Both the position numbers and the translations under genes were made by a program. Source: an uncultured Lachnospiraceae bacterium (GTDB lineage: Bacteria > Bacillota > Clostridia > Lachnospirales > Lachnospiraceae). From it: a stretch of 8,327 nucleotides of DNA. The notes under the pieces are model-generated. The model was given only the letters and a program-made list of their open reading frames with translations, did no database searches and had not been told where the DNA came from. This document shows positions 6,525 to 8,327 of the stretch, piece by piece. Each line of letters starts with the position of its first letter. Position 1 is the stretch's first letter. The stretch is from positions 1-8,327 of the forward strand of contig CAJOGB010000034.1 of the NCBI GenBank assembly GCA_905233835.1, in the 5' to 3' direction.

Positions 6525-7658
6525 CTAATAATTTCCTAATATCTTTAATGATGAAGTTTCTTCTTTTAAGCCGATTAAGGCATTTATGACAGCCTCATCT
6601 TTTAAATTTCCGTTAAAATCAATAAAGAATCGATACTCCCACTGTTTGTTTTTAATGGGACGAGATTCAATTTTTGTCATATTTAATCCGTTAAAAATAA
6701 AGTGGGACAAAATATGGTATAAACTACCCTCTTCATGGGGAATTTCAAATGAAATGGAAATCTTTTGCGCATCGGTTTTATACTCTTTGTTCTTAGAAAC
6801 AATGATAAACCGTGTGACATTGTTTGTTTCATCCTGAATTCCTTCATCAATAACCTCCAAGTCATAGATTAAAGCGTTGATTTTTCCTGCGATTGCAGCT
6901 TGGGTTTTATCGTTTTCTTCTTTTACTTTTTTGGCAGCCATAGCGGTGTTTTGTAATGCTTCCGCTACGATATAGTTATGTTCGGTTAAAAACTTATCAC
7001 ATTGAAAAATGGCCTGCGGATGGGAATAAACCTTTTTGATATCGTCAAATGCAGCACCTTTTACACCTAATAAACAATGGTTTATGGGGATTTCCTGTTC
7101 TCCGATAATCGCCACATCGTATTCCGTTAATAAATCATAGTTTTGTGTCACTGCTCCCGCAGTTGAATTTTCAATTGGCAAAACCGCATAATCGGCCTTA
7201 CCTTTTGTCAATGTCTCCATGGCATCCCGCCAGGATTCCACGGAAAAGTATTCATGCAATTGATTTCCGAAAAACTGATTCATGGCTTCTTGAGAATAAG
7301 CGCCCTCAACTCCTTGAAATACAACTTTACATTCGGAAAAATCATAAGATTTTCTTTGAATAAACCCTAAATCAAAATTTTTATGATTTTGATTTAAAAG
7401 CTGGTATTGTTTCTTTCTGCTTGTAGACATAATCAGTTCAAACAATTCTTTAATTCCCTGTCGTTCAAACTCGTCTTTGGCAAAAGAAGTCAGTTTTTTT
7501 ATTTTTTCCTCTTCCCTTTGTTTGTCGAGCACAGGTTTGTTGGCAGAGATTTTATACTCTGCCACTTCTTTTGATACATCCATACGTTTTTGGTACAGTT
7601 CTATCATCTGTGCATCGATTTCGTCAATTTGAGATCTTAATTCACTTAAATCTTTCAT
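6525..7658 (-). CDS. pheA: Bifunctional chorismate mutase/prephenate dehydratase (P-protein), 377 aa
   Basis: It converts chorismate to prephenate and then to phenylpyruvate, the committed route to phenylalanine, in the cytosol. Residues 1-90 are an AroQ-type chorismate mutase whose active-site residues align with the E. coli P-protein: Arg8, Arg25, Lys36, Asp45, Arg48, Glu49 and Gln84. The prephenate dehydratase domain spans about 111-288, with FQGVEGAYSQEA (114-125), PIENSTAG (161-168), SHPQAI (212-217) and the catalytic NVTRFI (280-285). A C-terminal ACT domain (about 299-377) carries GSLY (311-314) and ESRP (331-334), the phenylalanine-binding motifs, so feedback inhibition by phenylalanine is expected. 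The start is supported by AAGGA five bases upstream, which overlaps the polC stop codon. No leader-peptide attenuator or T-box fits in the 8-base gap, so control must be by the upstream promoter or by feedback. Confidence 0.97.
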   Translation of the reverse strand: MKDLSELRSQIDEIDAQMIELYQKRMDVSKEVAEYKISANKPVLDKQREEEKIKKLTSFAKDEFERQGIKELFELIMSTSRKKQYQLLNQNHKNFDLGFIQRKSYDFSECKVVFQGVEGAYSQEAMNQFFGNQLHEYFSVESWRDAMETLTKGKADYAVLPIENSTAGAVTQNYDLLTEYDVAIIGEQEIPINHCLLGVKGAAFDDIKKVYSHPQAIFQCDKFLTEHNYIVAEALQNTAMAAKKVKEENDKTQAAIAGKINALIYDLEVIDEGIQDETNNVTRFIIVSKNKEYKTDAQKISISFEIPHEEGSLYHILSHFIFNGLNMTKIESRPIKNKQWEYRFFIDFNGNLKDEAVINALIGLKEETSSLKILGNY

Positions 7659-7666
7659 CTTTTTCC

Positions 7667-8327
7667 TTAATCCAATACATCAAAAATTGATAATTGAGCA
7701 GACTGCGGTAGTCCGTGTATAATTCCGTATTCCATCATTTTATCTATGGCCGTCTGAGGAATCTTTCCTCGTGCCTTAATTTCATCAATGGAAGTAAACT
7801 TCTTTTGGGATGCGGCAATCTGTAATGTCTCTGCCGCACTGTCGCCCAAGCCTTCTAAGGTGTTGAAAGGCGGTAGAAGTTTTCCGTCAACGATTTTAAA
7901 ATATCTGGCATCGGATTCGTACAAATCCATGGGTAAAAACTCAAATCCGCGACAATACATTTCGTGCACCAAACGAAGATCTCGGTACAAATCTTTTTCG
8001 GTAGCGGACAGTTTTTCTCCTGCATCCTCTTTATCATTGATTGCTTTTAAATTTGCTTCGCAGGTTGCTTTTCCTTGACACATCTTTCCGTAATCAAAAG
8101 CGGTGGCACGAATGGAAAAGAATGCCGCATAATATGCCAGCGGATAATTGATTTTACAATAAGCTACACGCCAAGCCATCATAACGTATGCGGCAGCATG
8201 AGCCTTCGGGAACATGTATTTAATCTTTTCACAGGACCAGATGTACCAATCCGGAACCCCGTGTTCTTCCATATCCTTCTTCCACTCAGGCCATTTATCG
8301 GCTTTTCCTTTTGCAACCATACCTTTA
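7667..8327 (-). CDS. polC: DNA polymerase III PolC-type alpha subunit, C-terminal part (partial at right edge)
   Basis: This is the end of the Gram-positive replicative polymerase. The frame is open to the window edge, about 219 residues visible, so the gene starts outside. Counting from the Met at 8320, the motif KYMFPKAHAAAYV (34-46) is a hallmark of the PolC/DnaE C-terminal polymerase region. It is followed by a helix-hairpin-helix-like segment around NTLEGLGDSA (153-162), expected to bind duplex DNA. The protein ends in QLSIFDVLD, where QLSIF (209-213) matches the sliding-clamp binding pentapeptide typical of PolC ends. The Met at 8320 is internal to the protein, not a start, because it lies within conserved sequence. 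It is the first visible gene of the minus-strand run, and pheA starts eight bases after its stop. Confidence 0.96.
   Translation of the reverse strand, partial: KGMVAKGKADKWPEWKKDMEEHGVPDWYIWSCEKIKYMFPKAHAAAYVMMAWRVAYCKINYPLAYYAAFFSIRATAFDYGKMCQGKATCEANLKAINDKEDAGEKLSATEKDLYRDLRLVHEMYCRGFEFLPMDLYESDARYFKIVDGKLLPPFNTLEGLGDSAAETLQIAASQKKFTSIDEIKARGKIPQTAIDKMMEYGIIHGLPQSAQLSIFDVLD

Overview
The window looks like chromosomal DNA of a low-GC anaerobic Clostridia bacterium, most likely Lachnospiraceae. The evidence is a PolC-type replicative polymerase, AT-rich sequence, strong GGAGG-type ribosome binding sites, and a clostridial-style polyphosphate cluster (DUF815 ATPase, Ppx with an HD domain, PPK1). 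The assignment rests on protein style only, since no taxonomic marker is present. Every convincing gene lies on the minus strand, so the genes read from right to left.

Right part (8327 to 730): six genes packed tightly enough to be one transcription unit. They are the C-terminal end of polC (cut by the window edge), pheA (chorismate mutase/prephenate dehydratase), a DUF815 AAA+ ATPase, a Ppx/GppA-like protein with an HD domain, ppk1 (polyphosphate kinase), and a Cof-type HAD phosphatase. Gaps are 8, 14, 3, 21 and 0 bases, and several ribosome binding sites overlap the previous gene's end, which suggests translational coupling. Any promoter for the unit lies beyond the right edge. PPK1 makes polyphosphate, and the Ppx-like protein would normally degrade or sense it. 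In this copy the Ppx motifs of the N-terminal domain are eroded while the HD domain is kept, so it may be a regulator or a pseudoenzyme.

Middle part (729 to 285): a spacer with a possible promoter and a small inverted repeat, then a 65-codon serine-rich gene of unknown function. It has a clear ribosome binding site inside the upstream reading frame and its own 12-bp hairpin terminator, so it looks like a separate small transcription unit.

Left part (about 230 to 1): a near-consensus extended -10 promoter (TAGACA, 17 bp, TGG-TATAAT) drives a gene that runs off the left edge. Its first 27 residues resemble the start of clostridial tyrosine recombinases. A perfect 8-bp inverted repeat is centred on the -10 box and a perfect 11-bp inverted repeat abuts the -35 box, so this promoter looks tightly controlled.

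No tRNA, rRNA, CRISPR array or insertion sequence was seen. The best leads are the degenerate Ppx inside a polyphosphate operon, the doubly palindromic recombinase promoter, and the orphan small protein.
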